Below are positions 16,796 through 24,565 of a stretch of DNA of 64,000 nt, piece after piece (position 1 is the first letter of the stretch; every line of letters begins with the position of its first letter). The notes beneath the pieces were generated by a model that had not been told where the DNA came from, made no database searches, and saw nothing but the letters and a program-made list of their open reading frames with translations. The DNA comes from Streptomyces sp. CB02959. Lineage in GTDB: Bacteria; Actinomycetota; Actinomycetes; Streptomycetales; Streptomycetaceae. The translations under genes were made by a program, and so were the position numbers. The DNA is taken from NCBI RefSeq assembly GCF_002803155.1, contig NZ_NNBP01000028.1, forward strand, positions 124,001 to 188,000, given 5' to 3'.

Positions 16796-18127
16796 ATGAG
16801 CGACAACCAGCCGGAGCACCCCCACCAGAACCCGTACGACCCGTACACCCACCCGTCACCCGACCACCACCCCCCAACGGCGCCGCTGCGCGACGACACC
16901 TCCCGCTACGCTCCCCCGTCCCCGCACCCCGGGTACGACCCGCAGGCGGCCTACGGCACCCCGTACGGGCAGCAGCCCTACGACCCCTATATGCAGCAAC
17001 CGCACCAGCAGCCCGCGCAGCCCCAGCAGCCGCAGCAGCCCCAGCAGCCCCACGGGTACGAGGCGTACGGGCAGCCGCAGCACCAGCCCACCGCTTCCTA
17101 CGGGCAGCACGGCTACGGCCAGGACGGCGGCTACGGCCAGGACGCCTACGGGCAGGACGGCCACGCCGCCCCGGTCCCGGCGCAGCACCAGAGCGCGTAC
17201 TCGGCCCCGCACCAGGACGCCCACCAGGGCGCCCCCCACCAGGGCACCCACCAGGGCGCCTACGGCACCGCGCACGGGACCACCGCCACCGCCGAGCCGG
17301 TGCCGGCCGGTCCCCCGGCCGCCGACGCCGCCGCGTCCGGTCCGGCCGCCGCGCCGGCCCCCGCCGCGCCGCTCAAGCCCAACCAGATCGCCCGTGCCGA
17401 GGGCCGCTCGCCGATCATTCCGCCCGGGATCCAGCCGGCCGCGCTGACCGCGCTGCTCGCCCTGCTGCTGGCGCTGGCCGCGCCGGTCGCCCACCTGGTC
17501 CTGGCGGTCCCGGTGGTGCTGCTCCAGGCCGTCACCGCCGCCGGCTGGTTCCGGCTGAACGGCATGTGGCCGGCCCGGCAGGGCATCGCCCTGGCCTTCC
17601 TGGGCGGTCTGGCCACCGACGCCGGACTGCTCGCCACCGCACGCGAGGACGCGCCGCTGGTCGCCATCGGCACGCTCGGCGTGTGGTGCCTGCTGGTGCT
17701 CGTCCTCCAGCTGCGCAACCGCAGCAGCGCGGACGAGCGGATGTACGCGCTCACCGCGGGCCTGACCTCGTCCGCGCTGGCGGTGCTCGCCTCCGGCCAC
17801 CTGGCCGCCGACCCGGACGCGGTGGTGGTCGGCGCGACCGCGGTCGCCCTGGCGACCCTGGCCCGGGCGCTGCCGCTGCCCGGCCCGGTCTCCCTGGTGC
17901 TCGGCCTCCTGGCGGGCGCCGGCGGCGGCATCGCGGCCGGCCAGCTGACCGGCATGGGGACCACCGGCGCGCTGCTGGGCCTGGCCGCCGGTGGCTGCGC
18001 CCTGATCGGCCTGCGGGTGGCCAGCTACGACTACCCCTCCCGCTTCGTGCACATGACCGCGGGCGTCGCCCTGCCGCTGGCCCTCGCGGGCCCGGCGGTC
18101 TACGTCCTGGGCCGGGCCCTGGGGTAG
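16796..18127 (+). CDS. Gln/Pro/Tyr-rich multi-pass membrane protein
   Basis: 443 residues. The first ~200 are low-complexity, rich in His, Gln, Pro, Tyr and Gly (QQPQQPQQP, YGQDGGYGQD, HQGAPHQGTHQG), and presumably disordered in the cytosol. From about residue 215 there are around eight hydrophobic helices with short loops. No enzymatic motif is seen. The tail repeats are likely length-variable between strains. It starts 10 bp after the MoaD-like gene and may share its transcript. A strong hairpin (18157-18204) ends the unit. Function unknown. Confidence 0.75.
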   Translation: MSDNQPEHPHQNPYDPYTHPSPDHHPPTAPLRDDTSRYAPPSPHPGYDPQAAYGTPYGQQPYDPYMQQPHQQPAQPQQPQQPQQPHGYEAYGQPQHQPTASYGQHGYGQDGGYGQDAYGQDGHAAPVPAQHQSAYSAPHQDAHQGAPHQGTHQGAYGTAHGTTATAEPVPAGPPAADAAASGPAAAPAPAAPLKPNQIARAEGRSPIIPPGIQPAALTALLALLLALAAPVAHLVLAVPVVLLQAVTAAGWFRLNGMWPARQGIALAFLGGLATDAGLLATAREDAPLVAIGTLGVWCLLVLVLQLRNRSSADERMYALTAGLTSSALAVLASGHLAADPDAVVVGATAVALATLARALPLPGPVSLVLGLLAGAGGGIAAGQLTGMGTTGALLGLAAGGCALIGLRVASYDYPSRFVHMTAGVALPLALAGPAVYVLGRALG

Positions 18128-18156
18128 CCCCGGGCCCCGGGTCGCCACTCCACGCC

Positions 18157-18204
18157 GCGGCGGCCGTACGGAGCGCAGGGTTCTGCGCTCCGTACGGCCG
18201 CCGC
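18157..18204. terminator. Very strong hairpin: perfect 22-bp stem, 4-nt loop
   Basis: The arm 18157-18178 is perfectly complementary to 18183-18204, with loop GGTT. It follows the membrane protein stop at 18127 and precedes the DUF2993 gene. No T-tract follows, as usual in Streptomyces. Confidence 0.85.
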
Positions 18205-18330
18205 TCCCGTTCCGCCGACCGGGTCGTCTAGGGTTCCCGGAGCGCGGGCTGGGGGCCCGCGGGTACCGGATTGGACGAAACCGGCCGGGCGGACCTCGAC
18301 CCGGCCGTGACAAGTGGGGGTAGTGGTTCG

Positions 18331-19032
18331 ATGCGCGCACTCAAGGTGCTGCTGGTGCTCGTCGTCATATTCGGCGGGCTGTTCGTGGCAGCGGACCGCG
18401 TCGCGGTCAATCTCGCCGAGAGCAAGGCCGCGGACAAGCTCCGCAGCATGCAGGGGGTCACCTCGACCCCGGAGGTCTCCATCAAGGGCTTCCCGTTCCT
18501 GACCCAGGTCGCCGGGCGGAACCTCGACGAGGTCGACGCCGACCTCGACCACGTGTCGGCCCGTTCCGAGGGCCGCACGCTGACCCTCAAGCACCTCTCG
18601 GCGCAGTTCCGCGACGTCACGCTGACCAACGACTTCACCTCCATCGAGAGCGCCGCCTCGGCCTCCGCCACCGCCGAGATCAGCTACCCGGACATGACCA
18701 ACGCGGCCGGCGGCGGCGTCAAGATCACCTACGGCGGCGAGAAGAACGGCCGCTCCCAGGTCAAGATCTCCCCGAACGTCCCGCTGCTCAGCTCGTTCGA
18801 CGTCACCGGCACCATCGAGATCGTGCACGGCGACACCGTCCAGGTGCGGGCCGACAGCATCCCCGCGATGTGCCGGGCGCTCCCCGGCTGCGAGAGCAAG
18901 GTGCGGAGCCAGACCGACCACGGCTGGAAGCTGGACCAGCTGCCGGGCAGCCTGAAGCTGGAGAAGGTCACCACGACCGCGCAGGGCATCACGGTCACCG
19001 CGTCCGGCACCGACGTGAAGCTCACCGGCTGA
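18331..19032 (+). CDS. DUF2993 (LmeA-like) protein, short paralog
   Basis: 233 residues. An N-terminal TM or uncleaved signal (KVLLVLVVIFGGLFVAADRV, residues 5-24) is followed by a DUF2993 domain with 'SIKGFPFLTQVAGRNLDEVD' near residues 50-69, almost the same as in the protein at 3696-5165. It should face the cell-envelope side and bind lipid, by analogy with LmeA. The ATG at 18331 follows a GGGGG stretch; an upstream start at 18271 would add a non-family extension. Confidence 0.78.
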   Translation: MRALKVLLVLVVIFGGLFVAADRVAVNLAESKAADKLRSMQGVTSTPEVSIKGFPFLTQVAGRNLDEVDADLDHVSARSEGRTLTLKHLSAQFRDVTLTNDFTSIESAASASATAEISYPDMTNAAGGGVKITYGGEKNGRSQVKISPNVPLLSSFDVTGTIEIVHGDTVQVRADSIPAMCRALPGCESKVRSQTDHGWKLDQLPGSLKLEKVTTTAQGITVTASGTDVKLTG

Positions 19033-19201
19033 CCTGCCCCGACGGGTGGCGGACCGCCCCACCGGACCACCACCCGTCCACTCCCTGAGACACCCCGGTC
19101 CGTACGCCAGACCCCCCACCTGCGACGGCACCCCGGCGAGGGGTGCGCGCCCGTGTTCCTGGGCCACGTATCCCACATCGCGGACAATCACATCTCGGCA
19201 T

Positions 19202-19242
19202 TTGACACACCGGTGACATGCCGCGCTCTCCGTCCCTACGAT
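19202..19242 (+). promoter_or_regulatory. Probable promoter of the Cys leader / sseA operon
   Basis: TTGACA at 19202-19207 and TGACAT at 19214-19219 are candidate -35 elements. TACGAT at 19237-19242 is a good -10, 17 bp from TGACAT. Transcription would start at or next to the leader ATG (19250), giving a leaderless or nearly leaderless mRNA. Confidence 0.45.
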
Positions 19243-19249
19243 CGGAGCC

Positions 19250-19357
19250 ATGCAGAGCGCATTGAGCGGTCTCCGTCCACGGGGACAGGCGGTACTGACG
19301 AAGCGGCGGGCAGTCGACCTGTGCCGTGTCGCCGCCATGCTCTGTCGCCCTGCCTGA
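19250..19357 (+). CDS. Cysteine-containing leader peptide upstream of sseA
   Basis: 35 residues with the core KRRAVDLCRVAAMLCRPA. Short actinobacterial leader peptides of the form R-x-VDL-x-R-(x)n-C are known upstream of sulfur-metabolism genes; this one carries two Cys codons and lies 160 bp before the sseA rhodanese gene. The likely role is cis-acting: ribosomes slowing at Cys codons alter expression of the operon. Family membership is recognised from the motif; the mechanism here is inferred. Confidence 0.75.
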   Translation: MQSALSGLRPRGQAVLTKRRAVDLCRVAAMLCRPA

Positions 19358-19516
19358 CGGGCCTTCGCTCCCGTCGCCCCGGCCGGCCGCCCCTCAAGGC
19401 CGCCCCCTCACGAGTCCCCGCCCAGCGCCGCGCGCCCTCACCGCGCCGCGCCGTCCGGCGTACCCGTGGGACCCCTCACAACCGCCCCCCGCAACTGCCC
19501 CGGAGGAGAGAAGAAC

Positions 19517-20362
19517 ATGAGCCGTAGCGACGTCCTGGTAGACGCCGACTGGGTCGAGGCCCACCTGGACGACCCGAAGGTCGTCATCGTCGAGGTCGAC
19601 GAGGACACCTCGGCGTACGACAAGAACCACATCAAGAACGCCGTCCGGATCGACTGGAAGCAGGACCTCCAGGACCCGGTCCGCCGCGACTTCGTCGACC
19701 AGGAGGGCTTCGAGAAGCTGCTCTCCGCGAAGGGCATCGCCAACGACGACACCGTCGTCCTCTACGGCGGCAACAACAACTGGTTCGCGTCCTACGCCTA
19801 CTGGTACTTCAAGCTCTACGGCCACGGCAGCGTCAAGCTCCTCGACGGCGGCCGCAAGAAGTGGGAGCTGGACTCCCGCGACCTGGTCGACGGCTCCGAG
19901 GTCCCGGCCCGCCCGGCCACCGAGTACCAGGCCAAGGCCCAGGACGCCTCGATCCGCGCCTTCCGTGACGACGTCATCGCCGCGATCGGCACCAAGAACC
20001 TGGTCGACGTCCGCTCCCCCGACGAGTTCAGCGGCAAGCTGCTGGCCCCCGCCCACCTCCCGCAGGAGCAGTCGCAGCGCCCCGGCCACGTGCCCAGCGC
20101 CCGCAACATCCCGTGGTCGAAGAACGCCAACGACGACGGCACGTTCAAGTCGGACGACGAGCTGACCGCCCTCTACGAGCAGGAGGCCGTCGACCTGGCG
20201 AAGGACACCATCGCCTACTGCCGGATCGGTGAGCGCTCCGCGCTGACCTGGTTCGTGCTGCACGAGCTGCTCGGCCAGACCAACGTCAAGAACTACGACG
20301 GCTCCTGGACCGAGTACGGCTCGCTGGTCGGCGTCCCGATCGAGCTCGGCGCCAACAAGTAA
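19517..20362 (+). CDS. sseA: Thiosulfate/3-mercaptopyruvate sulfurtransferase (rhodanese)
   Basis: 281 residues with two tandem rhodanese domains. The catalytic Cys is residue 235 in CRIGERS of the C-terminal domain. It transfers the sulfane sulfur of thiosulfate or mercaptopyruvate to a thiol acceptor in the cytosol. The start has a strong GGAGGAG site (19502-19508). It is followed 41 bp later by a DUF1416 gene, a conserved partner. The Cys-containing leader peptide upstream implies control by cysteine supply. Confidence 0.92.
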   Translation: MSRSDVLVDADWVEAHLDDPKVVIVEVDEDTSAYDKNHIKNAVRIDWKQDLQDPVRRDFVDQEGFEKLLSAKGIANDDTVVLYGGNNNWFASYAYWYFKLYGHGSVKLLDGGRKKWELDSRDLVDGSEVPARPATEYQAKAQDASIRAFRDDVIAAIGTKNLVDVRSPDEFSGKLLAPAHLPQEQSQRPGHVPSARNIPWSKNANDDGTFKSDDELTALYEQEAVDLAKDTIAYCRIGERSALTWFVLHELLGQTNVKNYDGSWTEYGSLVGVPIELGANK

Positions 20363-20403
20363 CCCCCGAGAGCCCCCTCTCTACCCCTCAAGGAAGTACC
20401 CCT

Positions 20404-20691
20404 ATGTGTGGAGCACAGGCCGGCGGCCCGGACGCCTCGACCATCAAGCCCGGTGAGACCACCATCCAGGGCAGCGTGACCCGCGACGGCCAGCCCGTCA
20501 CCGGTTACGTCCGCCTGCTGGACAGCACCGGCGAATTCACCGCCGAGGTTCCCACCTCCGCGACCGGACAGTTCCGCTTCTACGCGGCCGAGGGCACCTG
20601 GACCGTGCGTGCGCTCGTGCCGGGCGGCACCGCGGACCGTACGGTCGTCGCCCAACAGGGCGGGCTGGCGGAGGTCGCCATCGCCGTCTGA
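20404..20691 (+). CDS. DUF1416 protein
   Basis: 95 residues starting MCGAQAGGPDASTIKPGE, the hallmark of DUF1416, which regularly follows sseA in actinomycetes. The rest looks like a small beta-sandwich (GSVTRDGQPVTGYVRLLDST). The invariant Cys2 suggests a role with the rhodanese, for example as sulfur acceptor; this is inference. The AAGGAAGT sequence just before the start is the ribosome site. Tandem hairpins follow. Confidence 0.85.
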   Translation: MCGAQAGGPDASTIKPGETTIQGSVTRDGQPVTGYVRLLDSTGEFTAEVPTSATGQFRFYAAEGTWTVRALVPGGTADRTVVAQQGGLAEVAIAV

Positions 20692-20705
20692 CGGCACGCG
20701 TGACA

Positions 20706-20787
20706 CGGACCCGCGACCCGGGTCCGTCCGGCCGGAGGGCCGCACCCCAGGGGTTTGGACGCCTTGGCTTAAGGGGTGCGGCCCTCC
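20706..20787 (+). terminator. Tandem hairpins ending the sseA operon
   Basis: A small stem CGGACCC / GGGTCCG (20707-20726) is followed by a perfect 15-bp stem, GGAGGGCCGCACCCC (20734-20748) with GGGGTGCGGCCCTCC (20773-20787), loop 24 nt. Confidence 0.8.
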
Positions 20788-20869
20788 GCGCCGTCCCGGG
20801 TGCCCAGGGCCCCGTACGGGCCGCCCCGCCGGACTTCTTTCCGGGGCGCCGCGGACTTACCGTGGACTT

Positions 20870-21169
20870 ATGTACGCGCATGCGCACCGTCCGCCCACCC
20901 CGCCGCAGCGCCGCCACCGCCGGTACTTCGTGCTGATGGGCGTGTGCCTGGTGCTGTTCGTGCTGGCGTGGAGCGTGGTGCGGCTGTGGTCCGTACCGGC
21001 CGCGGTCGCGATGTGCCTCGTCGCCATGGTCATCCCGCCCGTCGCGGCGGTCGTCGGCAACCGCCGGGAGCCGGGCGAGCGCTGGTGGGACGAGTCCGGC
21101 GACCCGGAGTCCGACCGCTGGTGGCGCGAGCTGGACGACCGCGACGACGACGACCGCCGCCGGAGCTAG
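20870..21169 (+). CDS. DUF3099 small membrane protein
   Basis: 99 residues: a basic N-terminus (QRRHRRY), two hydrophobic helices (about 22-38 and 44-63) joined by RLWSVPAA, the family signature, and an acidic, Trp/Arg-rich cytosolic tail (DDRDDDDRRRS). The role is unknown. There is no ribosome site before the ATG; ACTTACCGTGGACTT directly upstream hints at a leaderless transcript. Confidence 0.82.
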   Translation: MYAHAHRPPTPPQRRHRRYFVLMGVCLVLFVLAWSVVRLWSVPAAVAMCLVAMVIPPVAAVVGNRREPGERWWDESGDPESDRWWRELDDRDDDDRRRS

Positions 21170-21193
21170 GAGTGCCGGCCCGCGCCCACCGGC

Positions 21194-21559
21194 CTAGTAG
21201 ACGAGCGCCTGCACGCCGTCCGGCATGATCTCGCTGACGAACAGCTGGGAACCGGCGATGCCCGCCCCCTCGATCAGGTCCTTCTCCTCGATACCGCGCC
21301 GTGCCGCGCACTGCGTGCAGACCGTGATCGCCCCGCCGCCCGCGCGGATCCCGTCGATCAGGTCCGGCAGCGGCGCCGCGTGCGGCAGCTCGAACTCCGC
21401 CGCCCGCCCCGGCAGCGCGAACCACACCGACTCCCCGGTCAGCCACAGCGACACCTCGACGCCGCTGGCCACCGCCACCGCCGCCACCGTGAACGCCTGC
21501 GAGCACCGTTCGGGCGCGTCCGCGCCCGCCGTCACCTTGATCACCAGCTTCTTGGCCAT
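21194..21559 (-). CDS. DsrE-family sulfur-relay-like protein
   Basis: 121 residues, DsrE/DsrF fold (KLVIKVTAGADAPERCSQAF; GVEVSLWLTGESVWF). The conserved CTQC motif at about residues 85-88 (ITVCTQCAARRG) could be the active Cys. Proteins of this family move persulfide sulfur between carriers. Close to the sseA/DUF1416 operon but on the opposite strand. The substrate or partner is not known. Confidence 0.8.
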   Translation of the reverse strand: MAKKLVIKVTAGADAPERCSQAFTVAAVAVASGVEVSLWLTGESVWFALPGRAAEFELPHAAPLPDLIDGIRAGGGAITVCTQCAARRGIEEKDLIEGAGIAGSQLFVSEIMPDGVQALVY

Positions 21560-21723
21560 GAGCCAAGCGTAGGCGCCATCGAGCCGCCGGGCCGCGCACG
21601 CCCTGCGGGAGTCCGGCGACCGGACGCAGCCCCGCGGCGGACCTCACAGCGCCGCCGCCGAACGCGCCGACTAGACTCTCAGGCGGTCCGTAACACCTCA
21701 CCCTCCGCCCAAGGAGCGCGCTC

Positions 21724-21825
21724 GTGCTTGAGGCATTCTTCACCACCCTGCTGGTCCTGGTCGCCGTCGGCGTGATCGCGTTCGCCGGGCTGACCTGGAA
21801 GAAGCTGTACCAGGGCCAGCGCTGA
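21724..21825 (+). CDS. 33-residue single-helix membrane protein
   Basis: GTG start with AAGGAG at 21711-21716 (7-nt spacing). Residues 4-24 are hydrophobic (AFFTTLLVLVAVGVIAFAGL), followed by a basic end WKKLYQGQR. It precedes the nitrobindin-like gene by 37 bp and probably shares its transcript. It is too short for standard gene finders; the codon bias and ribosome site support it. Function unknown. Confidence 0.7.
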   Translation: MLEAFFTTLLVLVAVGVIAFAGLTWKKLYQGQR

Positions 21826-21862
21826 CCGCCTTCCCGTCCCCCACTACAGATCGCCTGAGCTC

Positions 21863-22450
21863 ATGATCGAGATCCCGTCCGACCTGAACCCGTCGCTGGT
21901 GCCGCTCGCCTTCCTCCTCGGCCGCTGGGAGGGCGCGGGCGTCTTCGACTTCCCCGGCGCCGAGAAGTGCAACTTCGGCCAGGAAGTCGTCTTCAGCCAC
22001 GACGGCCGCGACTTCCTCGAATACACCTCGCACACCTGGGTGCTCGACAGCGAGGGCAAGCAGGTCCGCCCGCTGGAGACGGAGACCGGCTTCTGGCGGG
22101 TCGACGGGGACCGCAAGGTCGAGGTCGTGATGACCCGCGACCAGGGCGTCGTCGAGATCTGGTACGGCGAGCTGGCCGACAAGAAGCCGCAGATCGACCT
22201 GGCCACCGACGCCATCGCGCGGACCGCCGCGGCCGGCGCGTACAGCGGCGGCAAGCGGCTCTACGGCTACGTCAAGGGCGACCTGATGTGGGTCGGCGAG
22301 AAGTCCACCCCCCAGGTCCCGCTGCGCCCCTACATGTCCGCGCAGCTGAAGAAGGTCGCCGACCTCAAGGAGTGGGCCGAGAGCCTGCCCGACGACATGC
22401 CGGACGGCGTCTCCTTCTTCCGCCCGGACGGCACGCCGTACGAGGGCTGA
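21863..22450 (+). CDS. Ferric nitrobindin-like protein (UPF0678) lacking the heme ligand
   Basis: 195 residues, ten-stranded beta-barrel family with the signature LLGRWEGAGVFDFP near residues 18-31. True nitrobindins bind ferric heme through a His in an H-L-S-A-like motif about residue 155-158. Here the segment reads PLRPYMSAQLKKV with Tyr157 at that place, so heme binding by His is unlikely. The ligand is unknown. Upstream is a 33-residue membrane protein. Confidence 0.82.
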   Translation: MIEIPSDLNPSLVPLAFLLGRWEGAGVFDFPGAEKCNFGQEVVFSHDGRDFLEYTSHTWVLDSEGKQVRPLETETGFWRVDGDRKVEVVMTRDQGVVEIWYGELADKKPQIDLATDAIARTAAAGAYSGGKRLYGYVKGDLMWVGEKSTPQVPLRPYMSAQLKKVADLKEWAESLPDDMPDGVSFFRPDGTPYEG

Positions 22451-22489
22451 GCTCCTCCCCCGGCTGCCGCCGGGGCCCCGGCGGGCCGC

Positions 22490-22612
22490 CCGGCCCGCTC
22501 CACAACTCCATGACGCGCCCCGCGGGGGAAGTCCGGTGAGAGTCCGGCGCTGACCCGCAACGGTAAGCGGACGCCCCGCCAGGGGACCCGTTCCGCAAGC
22601 CCGATCACCCGC
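22490..22612 (+). promoter_or_regulatory. Cobalamin (B12) riboswitch
   Basis: Contains the conserved core GGGGGAAGTCCGGTGAGAGT, then CCGGCGCTGACCCGCAACGG and TAAGCGG, and a 3' box like AAGCCCGATCACC. This matches the adenosylcobalamin riboswitch consensus (GGTG...GACCCGCnACnGT...AGCC). It controls the following BtuC-like gene; limits are approximate. Confidence 0.9.
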
Positions 22613-22733
22613 GGCGGCGCCGGACCCCCACCAACTCGCCGTGGACTGCGAGGGGACGCCGCCGGTGCCAGGCGCACCCGGGCCGCCGCTCCTTCCCGTA
22701 CGCACGCGGCCCGAGCCGAAGGTCTGACCACCC

Positions 22734-23777
22734 TTGGCACGTCCCGCCCGCCCTCTCCCCCTGGCCGTCACGCTCGCCACCGTCCTACTGGGCTCCCTGC
22801 TGTGCGGGACCGCCCTCGGCGCCGCCGGGATCGGCTGGCCGCAGGTGCTGCGCTATCTGGGCGCCGGACTGACCGGCGGCACCATCCGGCCCGACGAGGT
22901 CGCCGCGTACACCATCGTCTGGGAGCTGCGGTTCCCCCGCGCGGTGCTCGCCGCCGTCGTCGGCGCCGGGCTCTCCGCGATCGGCGTCGCCGTCCAGGCC
23001 CTGGTCCGCAACGCCCTCGCCGACCCCTTCGTGCTCGGCATATCCTCCGGCGCGGCGGTCGGCGCCAACGCCGTCCTGCTCTTCGGGGCGCTCGGCGCGC
23101 TCGGCGTCTGGGCGCTGTCCGCCTCGGCCTTCCTCTCCGCGCTGCTCGCCATGGCCCTGGTCTACGCGGCCGCCCGGACCGCGCACGGGCTCACCCCGAT
23201 GCGGCTGGTGCTGACCGGCACCGCGATGTACTACGGCTTCTCCGCGGTCACCACCCTGATGGTGTTCACCGCCGACCGCGGCGAGGCGGCCCGCTCGGCG
23301 ATGATGTGGCTGCTCGGCAGCCTCAGCGGGGCCGGCTGGGGCTCGGTCCCCATCGCCGCCTGTGCCGTCGTCGCGGCCCTCGCCCATCTCCTGCTCTCCG
23401 CCGGCCGGTTGAACGCCCTGGCCATGGGCGACGAGACCGCCGCCGCGCTGGGCGTGGACCCCGAGCGGCTGCGCCGCGAACTGTTCGTGGTGGCCGCCGC
23501 GACCACCGGCGCGGTGGTCGCGGTCAGCGGCGCGATCGGCTTCGTCGGGCTGATGGTGCCGCACGCCACCCGGATGCTGGTCGGCGCCGACCACCGCCGG
23601 GTGCTGGCCGTCGCCCCGCTGCTGGGCGCGGTGCTGCTGGTCTGGGTCGACCTGCTCTCCCGGGTGCTGCTGGCGCCCGTGGAACTGCCCGTCGGAGTGA
23701 TCACCGCGGTGCTCGGCGTGCCCTGCTTCGTGCTGCTGATGCGGCGGCGCGGCTACACCTTCGGAGGCGGTGCCTGA
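22734..23777 (+). CDS. BtuC/FecCD-type ABC importer permease
   Basis: 347 residues, about ten transmembrane helices, FecCD family (RFPRAVLAAVVGAGLSAIGVAVQAL; FVGLMVPHATRMLVG). It forms the membrane pore for corrinoid or siderophore uptake. The B12 riboswitch upstream argues for cobalamin or cobinamide. The start is TTG at 22734 with GAAGG about 10 nt upstream; no better in-frame start exists before the first helix. Its TGA overlaps the ATG of the ATPase gene by one base. Confidence 0.87.
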   Translation: MARPARPLPLAVTLATVLLGSLLCGTALGAAGIGWPQVLRYLGAGLTGGTIRPDEVAAYTIVWELRFPRAVLAAVVGAGLSAIGVAVQALVRNALADPFVLGISSGAAVGANAVLLFGALGALGVWALSASAFLSALLAMALVYAAARTAHGLTPMRLVLTGTAMYYGFSAVTTLMVFTADRGEAARSAMMWLLGSLSGAGWGSVPIAACAVVAALAHLLLSAGRLNALAMGDETAAALGVDPERLRRELFVVAAATTGAVVAVSGAIGFVGLMVPHATRMLVGADHRRVLAVAPLLGAVLLVWVDLLSRVLLAPVELPVGVITAVLGVPCFVLLMRRRGYTFGGGA

Positions 23778-24550
23778 TGCGGCTCGACATCACCGGGCTG
23801 TCGGTGGAGGTGGCCGGGCGGCGGCTCGTCCACGACGTCACCCTGACCGCCGGCAGCGGACGGCTCATCGGGCTCGTCGGCCCCAACGGCAGCGGCAAGT
23901 CGACCCTGCTGCGCTGCGTCTACCGCGCCCTGCGGCCGGCCGTCGGCACCGTCCGGCTGGACGGCACCGACCTGCACGCGCTGACCTCCCGGGAGGCCGC
24001 CCGGCTGCTGGCCGCGCTGCCCCAGGAGGCCGGCACCGACTTCGACTTCACCGCCGCCGAGGTGGTCGCGATGGGGCGGCTGCCGCACCAGCGCGGCTCC
24101 GGGCGGCCCAGCGCCGCGGACCGCGAGATCTGCGACCGGGCACTGGCCCGGGTCGGCGCCGCCCACCTGGCCGAGCGCGGCTTCCTGCGCCTCTCCGGCG
24201 GCGAGAAGCAGCGGGTCCTGATCGCCCGCGCACTGGCCCAGGAGCCGCGGGTACTGGTCCTCGACGAACCCACCAACCACCTCGACATCGCCCAGCAGTT
24301 GGAGGTCCTGGCGCTGGTCCGGGACAGCCGCCTGACGGTCCTGGCCGCGCTGCACGACCTCAACCTGGCCGCCGTGCACTGCGACGAGCTGCACGTCATC
24401 GCCGACGGCCGGATCGTCGCCTCCGGCCCGCCGCACGACGTCCTCACCGCCGAACTGCTCGCCGAGGTCTTCGGTGTCCGCGCGCACCGCGTACGGCACC
24501 CCGAAACCGGCGCCGTCCAGCTGCTGTTCGACCGCCTGCCCACCACCTGA
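23777..24550 (+). CDS. BtuD-like ABC importer ATPase
   Basis: 257 residues. Walker A GPNGSGKST (about 34-42), signature LSGGEKQR, Walker B VLVLDEPTNHLD, switch ALHDLN. Energises the permease encoded just upstream (1-nt overlap TGATG). The substrate class is deduced from the riboswitch. Complete and canonical. Confidence 0.9.
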   Translation: MRLDITGLSVEVAGRRLVHDVTLTAGSGRLIGLVGPNGSGKSTLLRCVYRALRPAVGTVRLDGTDLHALTSREAARLLAALPQEAGTDFDFTAAEVVAMGRLPHQRGSGRPSAADREICDRALARVGAAHLAERGFLRLSGGEKQRVLIARALAQEPRVLVLDEPTNHLDIAQQLEVLALVRDSRLTVLAALHDLNLAAVHCDELHVIADGRIVASGPPHDVLTAELLAEVFGVRAHRVRHPETGAVQLLFDRLPTT

Positions 24551-24565
24551 GGACCCCGGGGACCC

